This document shows, piece after piece, positions 9,487 to 18,480 of a DNA stretch of 64,000 nucleotides; the stretch's first letter is position 1, and every line of letters begins with the position of its first letter. The notes under the pieces were generated by a model, which was not told the DNA's origin, made no database searches, and saw only the letters and a program-made list of their open reading frames with translations. This stretch comes from Taylorella asinigenitalis ATCC 700933. GTDB taxonomy: Bacteria > Pseudomonadota > Gammaproteobacteria > Burkholderiales > Burkholderiaceae_B. Made by a program: the position numbers and the translations under genes. The stretch lies in contig NZ_JHXN01000001.1 of the NCBI RefSeq assembly GCF_000687755.1, positions 248,001 through 312,000 on the forward strand, written 5' to 3'.

Positions 9487-11919
9487 TTATCGATGCCAAT
9501 ACTTTCGTTTTTCTTTTCTGTATGATTCCCATTTTAATCCATACATATCGGATCTTACGTATATAGCTCCTAATTCAGAAGTCACCAAAAATTCGCTTCC
9601 TGCTTGAGTCCATCTCTGACGCACGGCTTCATGCGGATGACCATAACGATTCATATATCCCGCTTGAGCAATGACAATTTTAGGCTTAGTTGAATTTACG
9701 AACATTTGTTGCGATGAAGACTTCGATCCATGATGAGCCGCTAAAACTAAATCAATATCTTTTACTTGTGGCAATATCACCGCCTCCTGCTCACTGAGTA
9801 TATCCCCCGTTAAAAGGACTTTATGTCGCATGCCCTCTATCAAAAGCACGCAACTTTCATCATTTTTAGATTTCACGGGCCATACCCTTTTATTCTTTGG
9901 ATGCAAAAAAGTAAATTTGACACCGTCGGCACTAAAAGAGGTTCCAGCTTTGCACGTATCATATAGAAGCAATGAATTTTTGCTTCTATAGTGCTTCCCT
10001 GAAGCCTCTTCTTCAAAATCAATAAATTCATCTACTTTAAATGAAGCATACAACATATCGACATGAATATTTTGAATTAGTTCAGCCATACCACCCGTAT
10101 GGTCAATATCTGCGTGTGACACAACTAAATAATCAAGTTTATCTACACCTAAATATCGAAAACTCGATGCTAACACACTGCTAAATCCATCGTTTTTTGG
10201 GGAGGTTCTAACGCCAGTGTCAAATAAAAGACGCTTGTTTTTAGTTTTAATTAAAACACCTCCTCCTTGCCCAACATCAAAAGCAATAAGCTCCCAATTC
10301 CCATATTGTGGCAATGCCCTCGTGCCATACATTGATGGCACGATAATCAAAAATCCAAGTAATTTAATAAACCTATGTTTAAACACAATAACGATTGCAA
10401 CCCCAATTAAGGACAAAGCAAAAAACAAGGTACTAGTGTGCGCAATATCAATACTCGCCCAACTCATACGAGCTATATATTCTGTAAGCTGCATTGTCTT
10501 AAACAATAAAAAATGTATGGTATCTGCAAAATATTGATTTATGAAAACGTATGGGTTTATGAACTCAAGCATTGCCAACAAAAGGCATGCTGGTGTGATT
10601 ATTGATCCTATTAGAAAGATCGCATATGCATTTACAAGAGGTGAAACGATAGAGATTTGATTGAAAAATAATATTAAAAATGGGCTTATTGCAAAACTAA
10701 TTCCAAACTGCAACTTAGCCCATTCTAAAACCATTATTCGAATCTTTTTCCATCGAGAAACATCACTTGCTTCAAGCGTCTTATAAAAATGCAAAATATA
10801 TTGAAGAATGGCTACAGCAGCAAAGGACAAATAAAATCCGACGCTTAAAATTGCCCATGAATCAAGAATTAATATAAATATTGCCACCAATAAATAGTTT
10901 TGTAGAAATGATGCTTTTAATTTAAGAAGCTTCATTAGAAATATCATCAGTAGCATCAAAAATGTTCTCTGAGCTGGGACGCCCCACCCCGCTAACTGGC
11001 AGTATGCAAAAGCAACGATTAATCCTATAAAAAGCGATAGTGTATGGGCATTAAAGGAATCAAGCATCAGCTTTCCCTTACGGAAAAGTCGACGTGAAAG
11101 AATAAGAACTAGTAATGTGGCCATCGTAGAGAGCATTGTTATATGGGAGCCACTAATAGAAACTAAATGCGTGATTCCAGTTTTATTAAAAAGTTCCCAA
11201 TATTCCTGCGGTATGGACGATTGATCACCCATAACCAATGCCAATATTATTCCGCCATATTTTTTATTTTCTAAATACGCTTTTAGCCGCTCTCTAACTT
11301 TATGCCTTATATATTCAACTCTAATTGGGAAATCAAAATTATGTTCACTCTCTAAACGAGGATGCCCCTTTATAGCCCCAATTAGTCGATATCCTTTTCG
11401 AAACATATTTGCTTCGCTATCAAATCCGCCAGGATTCATAAGTCCAGAAGGCGACTTAATCTTTAGATTTACAGCCCATACTTGCCCTGGAACCACATCT
11501 GGCAATGGCTCTACTTTTGGTCCATATTTATAAAGATTAAACCCCCGTGTAATATTCCAAAATACACGAATCTTAGAAGGAATTTGCGAATATCCATCAT
11601 GTAAAATTTTTGCGTCAAACTGAATAGTCGATTCTGTTTCACTAGCAATGCTAGTTACTAGAATTTTTGTGACAATGGTCTTGTTCTCAAAGAAAGTTGG
11701 AAGGCGAATATTAAGCCTCTCATACGCAAAATAAGAACTATATACAGCACCTAAATAAAAGCATAAATATATGATGCGATATCTACCCTTAAGTGGCCAA
11801 ATTATAAGAATTAGGGCTAATACAAAATACCACTTACTTGGTGGCAATGCACCTAATTGCTGCACTATCGCAAAGGCAAATATCGTAGCTAATGAACATA
11901 GTGTCGTAGTTGAGGGCAA
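9487..11919 (-). CDS. comEC: DNA uptake channel protein ComEC/Rec2
   Basis: 810 residues, full length. An N-terminal membrane segment and OB-like region (to about 220) precede the Competence domain with many membrane segments (about 225-520, including GIILALVMGDQSS and THLVSISGSHITMLS), then a C-terminal metallo-beta-lactamase domain (about 545-800, FDVGQGGGVLI, SHADIDHTGG, AAHHGSKSS). It moves single-stranded DNA across the inner membrane in natural transformation. The start appears to be a TTG at 11919 with GAGAG upstream, overlapping the end of tatD by 31 bases. Four copies of the GGCAATG word lie inside it. Confidence 0.93.
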   Translation of the reverse strand: MPSTTTLCSLATIFAFAIVQQLGALPPSKWYFVLALILIIWPLKGRYRIIYLCFYLGAVYSSYFAYERLNIRLPTFFENKTIVTKILVTSIASETESTIQFDAKILHDGYSQIPSKIRVFWNITRGFNLYKYGPKVEPLPDVVPGQVWAVNLKIKSPSGLMNPGGFDSEANMFRKGYRLIGAIKGHPRLESEHNFDFPIRVEYIRHKVRERLKAYLENKKYGGIILALVMGDQSSIPQEYWELFNKTGITHLVSISGSHITMLSTMATLLVLILSRRLFRKGKLMLDSFNAHTLSLFIGLIVAFAYCQLAGWGVPAQRTFLMLLMIFLMKLLKLKASFLQNYLLVAIFILILDSWAILSVGFYLSFAAVAILQYILHFYKTLEASDVSRWKKIRIMVLEWAKLQFGISFAISPFLILFFNQISIVSPLVNAYAIFLIGSIITPACLLLAMLEFINPYVFINQYFADTIHFLLFKTMQLTEYIARMSWASIDIAHTSTLFFALSLIGVAIVIVFKHRFIKLLGFLIIVPSMYGTRALPQYGNWELIAFDVGQGGGVLIKTKNKRLLFDTGVRTSPKNDGFSSVLASSFRYLGVDKLDYLVVSHADIDHTGGMAELIQNIHVDMLYASFKVDEFIDFEEEASGKHYRSKNSLLLYDTCKAGTSFSADGVKFTFLHPKNKRVWPVKSKNDESCVLLIEGMRHKVLLTGDILSEQEAVILPQVKDIDLVLAAHHGSKSSSQQMFVNSTKPKIVIAQAGYMNRYGHPHEAVRQRWTQAGSEFLVTSELGAIYVRSDMYGLKWESYRKEKRKYWHR

Positions 11920-12692
11920 TTGAAAACTCTCGCAGCGTTCGCGGAAGTCGCTTCAGCAAGCTCTTCCAAAGTTATATCACGAATATCTGCAAGTACTTCA
12001 GCTATTTTCCTCAAATGGTACGGTTCATTTCTTTGCTTATAAATCCATGATGGTGCTATATCTGGAGAATCAGTTTCAAGAACAATATTTTGAAGTGGCA
12101 ATGTTTTCGCTAATCTTCGTATTTGTAGGGCTCTGTCATAAGTAATATTTCCACCAAAACCAAGACAAAACCCCATCTCTACAAACTTTTGAGCTTGTTG
12201 CTCACTTCCGTTAAATGCATGTGCTATGCCACGCAAACCGCCGACTTGATTTAAATACTTATAGACTCTATCCACGGATTTTCTTACATGTAAAACCACT
12301 GCTAAATCATATTTTTTAGCTAGTTTTAACTGTTCCAGAAAAAAATATTCCTGCTTTTCAATTTGTTCTGGACTTTGCAAAGAATCAACAAAAAAATCTA
12401 GTCCAATCTCTCCTACACCAATAAGTTTAGGATTGTTCTTCTCTTTCAATATGCTTTCAAGTATTTGCAGGTCTTCAATACTAGCACTTTCAAGATACAT
12501 TGGATGCAACCCTAGACAAAAAAATCCACCCTCAAAACGATTAGCAATTCCCTCGACAGCCTCATAATTGCTAGTGTTAATGGCAGGAATAATTATTTTA
12601 GTTACGTCTGAGTTTCTTGCGCGCTCAACAACCTCATCCAAATCTTTTTTGAATTCACGGGCATCAAGATGGCAATGCGTGTCTATCAACAT
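11889..12692 (-). CDS. tatD: TatD-family metal-dependent deoxyribonuclease
   Basis: 267 residues from the ATG at 12692 (MLIDTHCHLD); a longer reading from 12737 would run into the divergent promoter. The metal-binding HxH (THCHLD), EIGLDFF, and TDSPDIAPSW motifs of TatD hydrolases are present at about residues 5, 93 and 205. Family members are 3'-5' exonucleases acting on single-stranded DNA or RNA in repair. Its 3' end overlaps the comEC start, so they are translationally linked. It diverges from the ubiM-like gene. Confidence 0.88.
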   Translation of the reverse strand: MLIDTHCHLDAREFKKDLDEVVERARNSDVTKIIIPAINTSNYEAVEGIANRFEGGFFCLGLHPMYLESASIEDLQILESILKEKNNPKLIGVGEIGLDFFVDSLQSPEQIEKQEYFFLEQLKLAKKYDLAVVLHVRKSVDRVYKYLNQVGGLRGIAHAFNGSEQQAQKFVEMGFCLGFGGNITYDRALQIRRLAKTLPLQNIVLETDSPDIAPSWIYKQRNEPYHLRKIAEVLADIRDITLEELAEATSANAARVFNCPQLRHYVH

Positions 12693-12759
12693 AAATGCTC
12701 TTTTGTTACAATGTGATGAACCTATTAAATTTAACATTATTCATCTCGCGGAGTAAGTT

Positions 12760-13944
12760 ATGCCATTGGATGCAGATATTATTGTTGTGGGAGCTGGCCC
12801 AGCTGGACTCGCTTTCTGTAGATCACTCAATTCAAGTAACTTAAAAATACTACTCATCGAGAAGAACACACAAGAGAACATTGCCAACCCAAAATTTGAT
12901 GCACGTGAAATTGCACTAACGCATGCCTCACGAAATTCAATGAAAAAACTTGGTATTTGGGGTCGCGTTAAACCTGAAGATATATATCCTCTTTACGATG
13001 CGAGAGTTTTTAACGGAGACTCTGACTATAATCTTCATTTCTCTGAAGATAATTCTAAAAATCCTGATGAAGGTCTAGGATTTTTCATTTCTAATCATCA
13101 TATTCGCAAAGCTTCTTATGAAGCCGTCTTAGAGCAAGATAATGTAGAGATGCGTTTTGGTTTAGGTGTAGCTGACGTTAAAGTTGACTACGATAAAGCG
13201 AGCGTTATTCTTGAAGATGGCACAAAACTTACGGCTAGACTTTTAGTTGCTGCAGATAGTAGATTCTCAAGTACCCGTAGAAAAATGGGTATAGGGGCCG
13301 ACTCTAACGATTATGGCCGAACTGTAGTAACTTTTAGAGTTAGACACACAAATTCAAATAATCACACTGCCATGGAGTGTTTCCGTTATGGAAAAACTCT
13401 GGCTATCCTACCTCTTGAAGAGCACTTAAGTAGTGCGGTATTTACTATAGATTCAAATCGTGCACATGAAATTTTAGAAAAATCTCCAACCGAACGTGCT
13501 GCTGAAGTGTATAAACTTTTGGATGGAAAATTGGGCGATGTATCTGTAGATAGTGAAATGGTTTCATACCCACTTGTCGGAGTTCATGCGAAAAGATTTA
13601 TAGGTCCTTCTTGTGCTGTTATTGGAGATGCTGCAGTAGGTATGCACCCAGTTACGGCCCACGGTTATAACCTTGGGCTTTCATCGGCTGTAATCCTCGG
13701 ATCTGAAATTTTAAAAGCAGAAAGACGTGGTCAAGACTTTGCTTCTCAAGCGGTGCTCGGTGCTTACGAACAAAAACATATGCTTAAAACTCGCTTCTTA
13801 TATCATGGAACTAATACCGTAGTTGGTATATTCACTAATGATAGCGAACCAGCCAAATTAGTTCGTACCGCTATTCTTAGAATTAGTAATAACTTACCGC
13901 CATTTAAGAAATTTATTACAAATATGCTTACTAAGTCTGAGTAG
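12760..13944 (+). CDS. ubiM: FAD-dependent ubiquinone biosynthesis hydroxylase, UbiM-like
   Basis: 394 residues of the UbiH/UbiF/COQ6 flavoprotein monooxygenase family. The FAD-binding Rossmann motif VVGAGPAGLAF is at residues 9-20, the region DAREIALTHAS follows, and the second FAD motif is VIGDAAVGMHPVTAHGYNLG near residue 285. The MHPVTAHGYNLG form resembles UbiM rather than UbiH or UbiF, whose equivalent reads PxAGQG. UbiM can hydroxylate more than one ring position. The start ATG has GGAG upstream. Its last 14 bases overlap the end of lolD on the other strand. Family is certain; UbiM subtype is inferred from one motif. Confidence 0.65.
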   Translation: MPLDADIIVVGAGPAGLAFCRSLNSSNLKILLIEKNTQENIANPKFDAREIALTHASRNSMKKLGIWGRVKPEDIYPLYDARVFNGDSDYNLHFSEDNSKNPDEGLGFFISNHHIRKASYEAVLEQDNVEMRFGLGVADVKVDYDKASVILEDGTKLTARLLVAADSRFSSTRRKMGIGADSNDYGRTVVTFRVRHTNSNNHTAMECFRYGKTLAILPLEEHLSSAVFTIDSNRAHEILEKSPTERAAEVYKLLDGKLGDVSVDSEMVSYPLVGVHAKRFIGPSCAVIGDAAVGMHPVTAHGYNLGLSSAVILGSEILKAERRGQDFASQAVLGAYEQKHMLKTRFLYHGTNTVVGIFTNDSEPAKLVRTAILRISNNLPPFKKFITNMLTKSE

Positions 13945-14617
13945 GATTCAGTACACCCTTCTCCATTCTAAGCTTTCTATCTGCTAGTGCTGCTAGTTTA
14001 TTATCATGCGTAACGATTGCAAAAGCAGTTTTAAGTTCAGAGTTCATCTCTTTAAGTAAGCTAAACATGGATGATGCAGTCTCTGTATCAAGATTGCCTG
14101 TAGGTTCATCTGCAAGGACTAAAACTGGCTTAGTAACTAAAGCTCTAGCCAAGGCTACGCGTTGACGCTCTCCTCCTGAGAGCTGACCTGGACGATGTAG
14201 TTCTCGATTAGAAAGCCCAACTTTTCTTATAAATTCTTGAGCTTCATCCCTTGCTCTATCAAAACTAAGTCTTCTTAAAATTAGAGGCATCGCAACATTA
14301 TCTAATGCCGTAAATTCAGGGAGTAAATGGTGAAATTGATATACAAACCCAAGCTTTTCATTTCTTACTTTGCTTTTTTGGACTTCGGAAAGATTGCTAG
14401 TATCCACCCCATCAATAAAAATTTCACCACTAGTTGGTTTATCAAGCAAACCCATAATATGCAATAAAGTAGATTTACCAGACCCAGAAGCCCCAATTAT
14501 GGCTAACATTTCACCTTTAGGAATCGCTAAATCTATCCCTTTTAGAATCTCAAGTGTTGAGGTTCCGTCTGAATATGATTTAAAAACTGATCGGGTTTCA
14601 AGTGCGTAGCTATTCAT
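13931..14617 (-). CDS. lolD: Lipoprotein-releasing ABC transporter ATPase LolD
   Basis: 228 residues. Walker A GASGSGKST, ABC signature LSGGERQR and Walker B VLVLADEPTGNLD are all intact, and the order resembles the MacB/LolD class. It powers LolCE, which extracts lipoproteins from the inner membrane for LolA. The gene overlaps the end of the permease gene lolC by 8 bases, so the pair is translationally coupled. Confidence 0.93.
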   Translation of the reverse strand: MNSYALETRSVFKSYSDGTSTLEILKGIDLAIPKGEMLAIIGASGSGKSTLLHIMGLLDKPTSGEIFIDGVDTSNLSEVQKSKVRNEKLGFVYQFHHLLPEFTALDNVAMPLILRRLSFDRARDEAQEFIRKVGLSNRELHRPGQLSGGERQRVALARALVTKPVLVLADEPTGNLDTETASSMFSLLKEMNSELKTAFAIVTHDNKLAALADRKLRMEKGVLNPTQT

Positions 14618-15887
14618 GCCTTAAAACCTCCGCAGGTTGAAGTCTAGAGGCTCTCCAACTTGGATATATAGTTGCTAATAGAGAAAGAATAATTGATGTA
14701 GCTGCGATTATGAATACTTCATTTAAATTAACTTGAGATGGTAATTGAGAAATAAAATAAACTTCTGGATTTATAAATTGCAATCCCAAAAGATTTTCTA
14801 TAAATGGAATAATAGTCTCAATGTTATAGGCAATTAAGCAACCAAAAACAACCCCTAGAATACTTCCGATAATACCTATCAGTGCACCTTGAATAAGAAA
14901 AATCAAACCAATAGATCTAGGACTGGCACCTAAAGTTCTTAATATGGCAATGTCAGACTGTTTATCTTTTACGGACATAACTAAAGAAGATAGTAGATTA
15001 AAAGCAGCTACCGCAACAATTAAGGTTAGAATCATAAACATCATTCTTTTTTCGACCTTAACAGCTGCAAACCAAGTTCTATTATCGTATGTCCAATCAT
15101 GAGCTACATATCCATATGGGAGCGTATTTGACATATTGATAGCGATATCAGGTGCCTCTAACATATCCTTAACTCTTACACGCACCCCTGATATAGCAGT
15201 ATTTCTAAAGAGTACAGCTGCGTCCTCTGCATGCATAAAAGCTAAGTTTGTGTCATATTCTGCATGCCCAGAATCGAATAAAGCAACAATTGTGACTTGC
15301 CGCATTCTTGGGGAGAAACCTGATGGATTAATTGAGCCTTGAGGGCTCATAACTAATAGAGTGTCACCTACTCCAACACCAAGTTGATTAGCGGCTCTTA
15401 AACCAAGAACCAAACCAAACTCCTTAGCCTTTAGATTATCTAAAGAACCTTCTACAATTTGTGAGGGAAGGTTAGATACATTTCCCTCTTCTGACGGAAT
15501 TATCCCTCGAAATTGTGCCCCTTTAAGAACTTGATCTCTAACTAGCATTCCACCTGCAGATACAAATGGTGAAGCACCCGTAACATCATCGTATTTGAGT
15601 ACTTCATCTCGAATGAACTTCCAATTTTTCAAACCTTCGACAGCTGTTGCATTTGTAGAATAGACCTGGATATGAGGTATCACCGATAACATGCGATCTC
15701 GCACTTTCACTTGAAAGCCACTCATAACAGATAAAACAATAATTAGAGCCGCAACGCCTAAAGCTATGCCAGCCATTGAACTTGCAGCTACAAAAGAGAC
15801 AAATTTATCTCTCTTTGATCCTCTGCCTTTGGATTTAGTAAGTCCTGCGTATCGAGTACCGATCCACAGTTCATATGGTAATGTCAC
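14610..15887 (-). CDS. lolC: Lipoprotein-releasing ABC transporter permease LolC/LolE
   Basis: 425 residues. A first membrane helix (about residues 34-60), a large periplasmic domain (about 60-285) and three C-terminal helices (about 285-415) form the MacB/LolC architecture. LPYELWIGTRYAG at the N-terminus and DIAILRTLGASPRSIGLIFLIQG in the cytoplasmic loop are typical of the family. The start codon is GTG at 15887. Only one permease gene is present, as in bacteria with a single LolF-type homodimer, although a second copy could lie elsewhere. Confidence 0.9.
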   Translation of the reverse strand: MTLPYELWIGTRYAGLTKSKGRGSKRDKFVSFVAASSMAGIALGVAALIIVLSVMSGFQVKVRDRMLSVIPHIQVYSTNATAVEGLKNWKFIRDEVLKYDDVTGASPFVSAGGMLVRDQVLKGAQFRGIIPSEEGNVSNLPSQIVEGSLDNLKAKEFGLVLGLRAANQLGVGVGDTLLVMSPQGSINPSGFSPRMRQVTIVALFDSGHAEYDTNLAFMHAEDAAVLFRNTAISGVRVRVKDMLEAPDIAINMSNTLPYGYVAHDWTYDNRTWFAAVKVEKRMMFMILTLIVAVAAFNLLSSLVMSVKDKQSDIAILRTLGASPRSIGLIFLIQGALIGIIGSILGVVFGCLIAYNIETIIPFIENLLGLQFINPEVYFISQLPSQVNLNEVFIIAATSIILSLLATIYPSWRASRLQPAEVLRHE

Positions 15888-15938
15888 TATTGATATCCAG
15901 TTAAAATTGAAATTTTAACAGCTGCCCATAACGTAATA

Positions 15939-16763
15939 ATGGATTTAATTATTAGTTCATTTATCCCGCCTAAACCTTTAATTAATAATTTTGCGGAATA
16001 TATTGAAAAATCGCTACCCAATATTCATAAGTTGATTCGAAATTCTAAAATCTCTTTTTATGACTTCGAATGCGAAAAATATTTATGTACAGCTGATGAG
16101 TACTTAATGCATAATAATATCGAAGATTTGAAATCTGCGGGTTATTTAAACGAAATTAAAGAATTTCATTATGTTTTAGATTTTGGTCATAACTCTGTGA
16201 GCAATCATGAAGTGAATTTTCACAAAGCCTCAGAAAACTTGCTTCTAAGCGATAAATTTAAAAATGTTCTTCAAACAATACGAAAAGAATTGACTGAATA
16301 TGATATAGATTTAAAGATAGAAAAAAATAAATTTATTCTATTAAGTCCAATTTCTTTGGGTAGATTACCAAGTACCTCTCTTATAGAAGAGACATCAATT
16401 ACACAGTGGTGGCCTGATACAGAGGAAACTAAATATTTTCGTAAAATCTATAATCATTTATTGATGACCATGCATCAAATTGCTGAGGATGAATATATAA
16501 ACGGGATATGGATTTACGGGGAGGATGCGGGGGCATTGCCACAGAAAAAGGATATAGTTTTCGTAGATGGATTAAGAGAAGCGTATATCAAAAACGATTG
16601 GGAATCATGGTTTAATCAGCTTCTCGAAATTGATCAATCGATAGCAGATTATAAAAATATATTTTTAACCTCTACCGACAAAATTTTACATTTAAAAGAA
16701 GCGAAATTTTTAGATAAGTGGTTTAAACCAAACTGGAAGAAAGTGTGGACGCAAGTCAAATAA
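15939..16763 (+). CDS. Conserved recJ-linked protein, phosphoglycerate mutase-like family (COG4255-like)
   Basis: 274 residues with no signal peptide or membrane segment. The central ISLGRLPSTSLIEETSITQWW and the later NGIWIYGEDAGALP resemble, from memory, a family of unknown function conserved upstream of recJ in betaproteobacteria, with a W-G motif of the form NxxWxxG, sometimes annotated as cofactor-independent phosphoglycerate mutase-like. I see no metal-site motif to support that activity. The 3' end overlaps the recJ start by 19 bases, so the two are co-expressed. Function unknown. Confidence 0.6.
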   Translation: MDLIISSFIPPKPLINNFAEYIEKSLPNIHKLIRNSKISFYDFECEKYLCTADEYLMHNNIEDLKSAGYLNEIKEFHYVLDFGHNSVSNHEVNFHKASENLLLSDKFKNVLQTIRKELTEYDIDLKIEKNKFILLSPISLGRLPSTSLIEETSITQWWPDTEETKYFRKIYNHLLMTMHQIAEDEYINGIWIYGEDAGALPQKKDIVFVDGLREAYIKNDWESWFNQLLEIDQSIADYKNIFLTSTDKILHLKEAKFLDKWFKPNWKKVWTQVK

Positions 16764-18445
16764 AAATCAGAGAATTCGATAAGAACATTGCTAGAAAGCT
16801 CGAAGAACAGGGTTATAACCCATTAATCGCAAGGATTCTGGCGGCACGAGGTGTCACTGATATTGAGCAAATGTCTACAGACTGGCATCATATGCTCGAT
16901 CCAAAATTAATGCTTAATATGGAGATGACGGCTTCATTGTTAGCTGACGCTATTGAGCAGAAAAAAGATATTGTGATTGTGGCCGACTATGACTGCGATG
17001 GCGCAACCGCATGTGCTGTTGCTATTAGGGGTATTCGCATGTTTGGACATGACGCAGATTTTTTTGTGCCAAATAGAGCGGAAACTGGATATGGTCTATC
17101 GCCAGAACTAATTGATTTACTACTTAAGCAAAGACATAAGCCTGAGTTGATCATCACTGTGGATAATGGAATAGCAAGCGTCGATGGAGTAAGTTATGCA
17201 AATTCGCTTGGTATTGATGTAATCGTTACCGACCATCATTTGCCAGGAGATGAAAAACCAGAAGCCTTGAGCATTATCAACCCTAATCAAAAAGGATGCT
17301 CATTTCCTTCGAAGGCATTGGCAGGTGTTGGGGTGATGTTTTATTTGTTAATCGCTTTAAGAGCTGAGTTTCGAAAACGTGGAAGATGGGCAGATAGATC
17401 TCAAGAGCCATTAGTGGCTTCATTAGTTGATTTAGTTGCTGTTGGAACGGTGGCAGATGTTGTAAAGCTAGATTCGAATAACCGATTGCTTGTAGAAAAA
17501 GGTTTATCGCTAATTAGAAGCGGAAAAACAAAAGCAGGAATATTGGCCCTCTTTAATGTTGCGTCTACTCCTTTACAAAGTGCTATTAGTACTGACTTAG
17601 GTTTCAGAATCGGTCCAAGAATCAATGCTGCTGGAAGACTTGCAGATATGTCATTAGGTATCAAGTGCCTGCTAACTGACGATCCTAACGAAGCATATAT
17701 CTACGCAACTGAACTTGACGAATTTAATAAAAAAAGAAAATCTATCGAAGATGAAATAAAGTTAGAGGCCTTAAATGGAAGTGACTCAACAAGCATATCG
17801 AAACAGTCTTTGGTAGCTTTTAACAAGGATTGGAATCCTGGTGTTATTGGGATTGTTGCTTCTCGATTAAAAGAAAAATTTTGGGTGCCCTCTATAGTTT
17901 TTGCTAGTGCTGGAGATGGTTTAATTCAAGGTTCAGGTAGATCAATACCAGGCGTACATTTACGTGATGTGATTGATTTAGTTTCAAAGCGATATCCCGA
18001 ATTTATCACTAAATTTGGAGGGCATGCAATGGCCGCAGGTTTGACTATGCATGAGCGATATCTTGCGGAGTTTAAACCGGCATTTAATCAAGCTGTAGTC
18101 GATATCTCAGGTATCACTGAATTTAATCGCGTAGTAGATACCGATGGACCGATAGATGTTGTATGGGCTCAACTTGATACAGCAAAAGAACTCGATAATA
18201 TAGTTTGGGGAGCTGGGTTTCCTAAACCTCTATTTAATGACAGCTTTAAAGTTTTGGATCAAACCATATTAAAAGAAAAACATTCTCGTCTACGTATAGA
18301 AAAAGATGGAGTGGAATTTAAAGCAATTTACTTTAATTTTACGGAAGCATTGCCACCGGAAGTAGAGCTTATTTTTACCTTAAATGTAAATCAATTCAAT
18401 GGTCTAGAGAACCTGCAACTTATGGTTCAAGAGCATCTTATATAG
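16745..18445 (+). CDS. recJ: Single-stranded-DNA-specific 5'-3' exonuclease RecJ
   Basis: 566 residues, full length. DHH-superfamily motifs are clear: VADYDCDGATACAVA near residue 80, TVDNGIAS near 138, VTDHHLPG near 160, and the DHHA1 motif FGGHAMAAGLT near 430, followed by the OB-fold (about 455-560). RecJ acts in RecF-pathway recombination and mismatch repair. The start is a GTG inside the previous gene; there is no nearby ATG that would keep the conserved N-terminus. Confidence 0.94.
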   Translation: MDASQIKIREFDKNIARKLEEQGYNPLIARILAARGVTDIEQMSTDWHHMLDPKLMLNMEMTASLLADAIEQKKDIVIVADYDCDGATACAVAIRGIRMFGHDADFFVPNRAETGYGLSPELIDLLLKQRHKPELIITVDNGIASVDGVSYANSLGIDVIVTDHHLPGDEKPEALSIINPNQKGCSFPSKALAGVGVMFYLLIALRAEFRKRGRWADRSQEPLVASLVDLVAVGTVADVVKLDSNNRLLVEKGLSLIRSGKTKAGILALFNVASTPLQSAISTDLGFRIGPRINAAGRLADMSLGIKCLLTDDPNEAYIYATELDEFNKKRKSIEDEIKLEALNGSDSTSISKQSLVAFNKDWNPGVIGIVASRLKEKFWVPSIVFASAGDGLIQGSGRSIPGVHLRDVIDLVSKRYPEFITKFGGHAMAAGLTMHERYLAEFKPAFNQAVVDISGITEFNRVVDTDGPIDVVWAQLDTAKELDNIVWGAGFPKPLFNDSFKVLDQTILKEKHSRLRIEKDGVEFKAIYFNFTEALPPEVELIFTLNVNQFNGLENLQLMVQEHLI

Positions 18446-18480
18446 TAAAATTCCCTTTACCTCACCAAGAATAATTAGAA

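Noticed and set aside
9487-11919. Frameshift at the comEC/tatD junction
   Set aside because: Both reading frames are intact with full family motifs; the 31-base overlap is a normal coupled arrangement.
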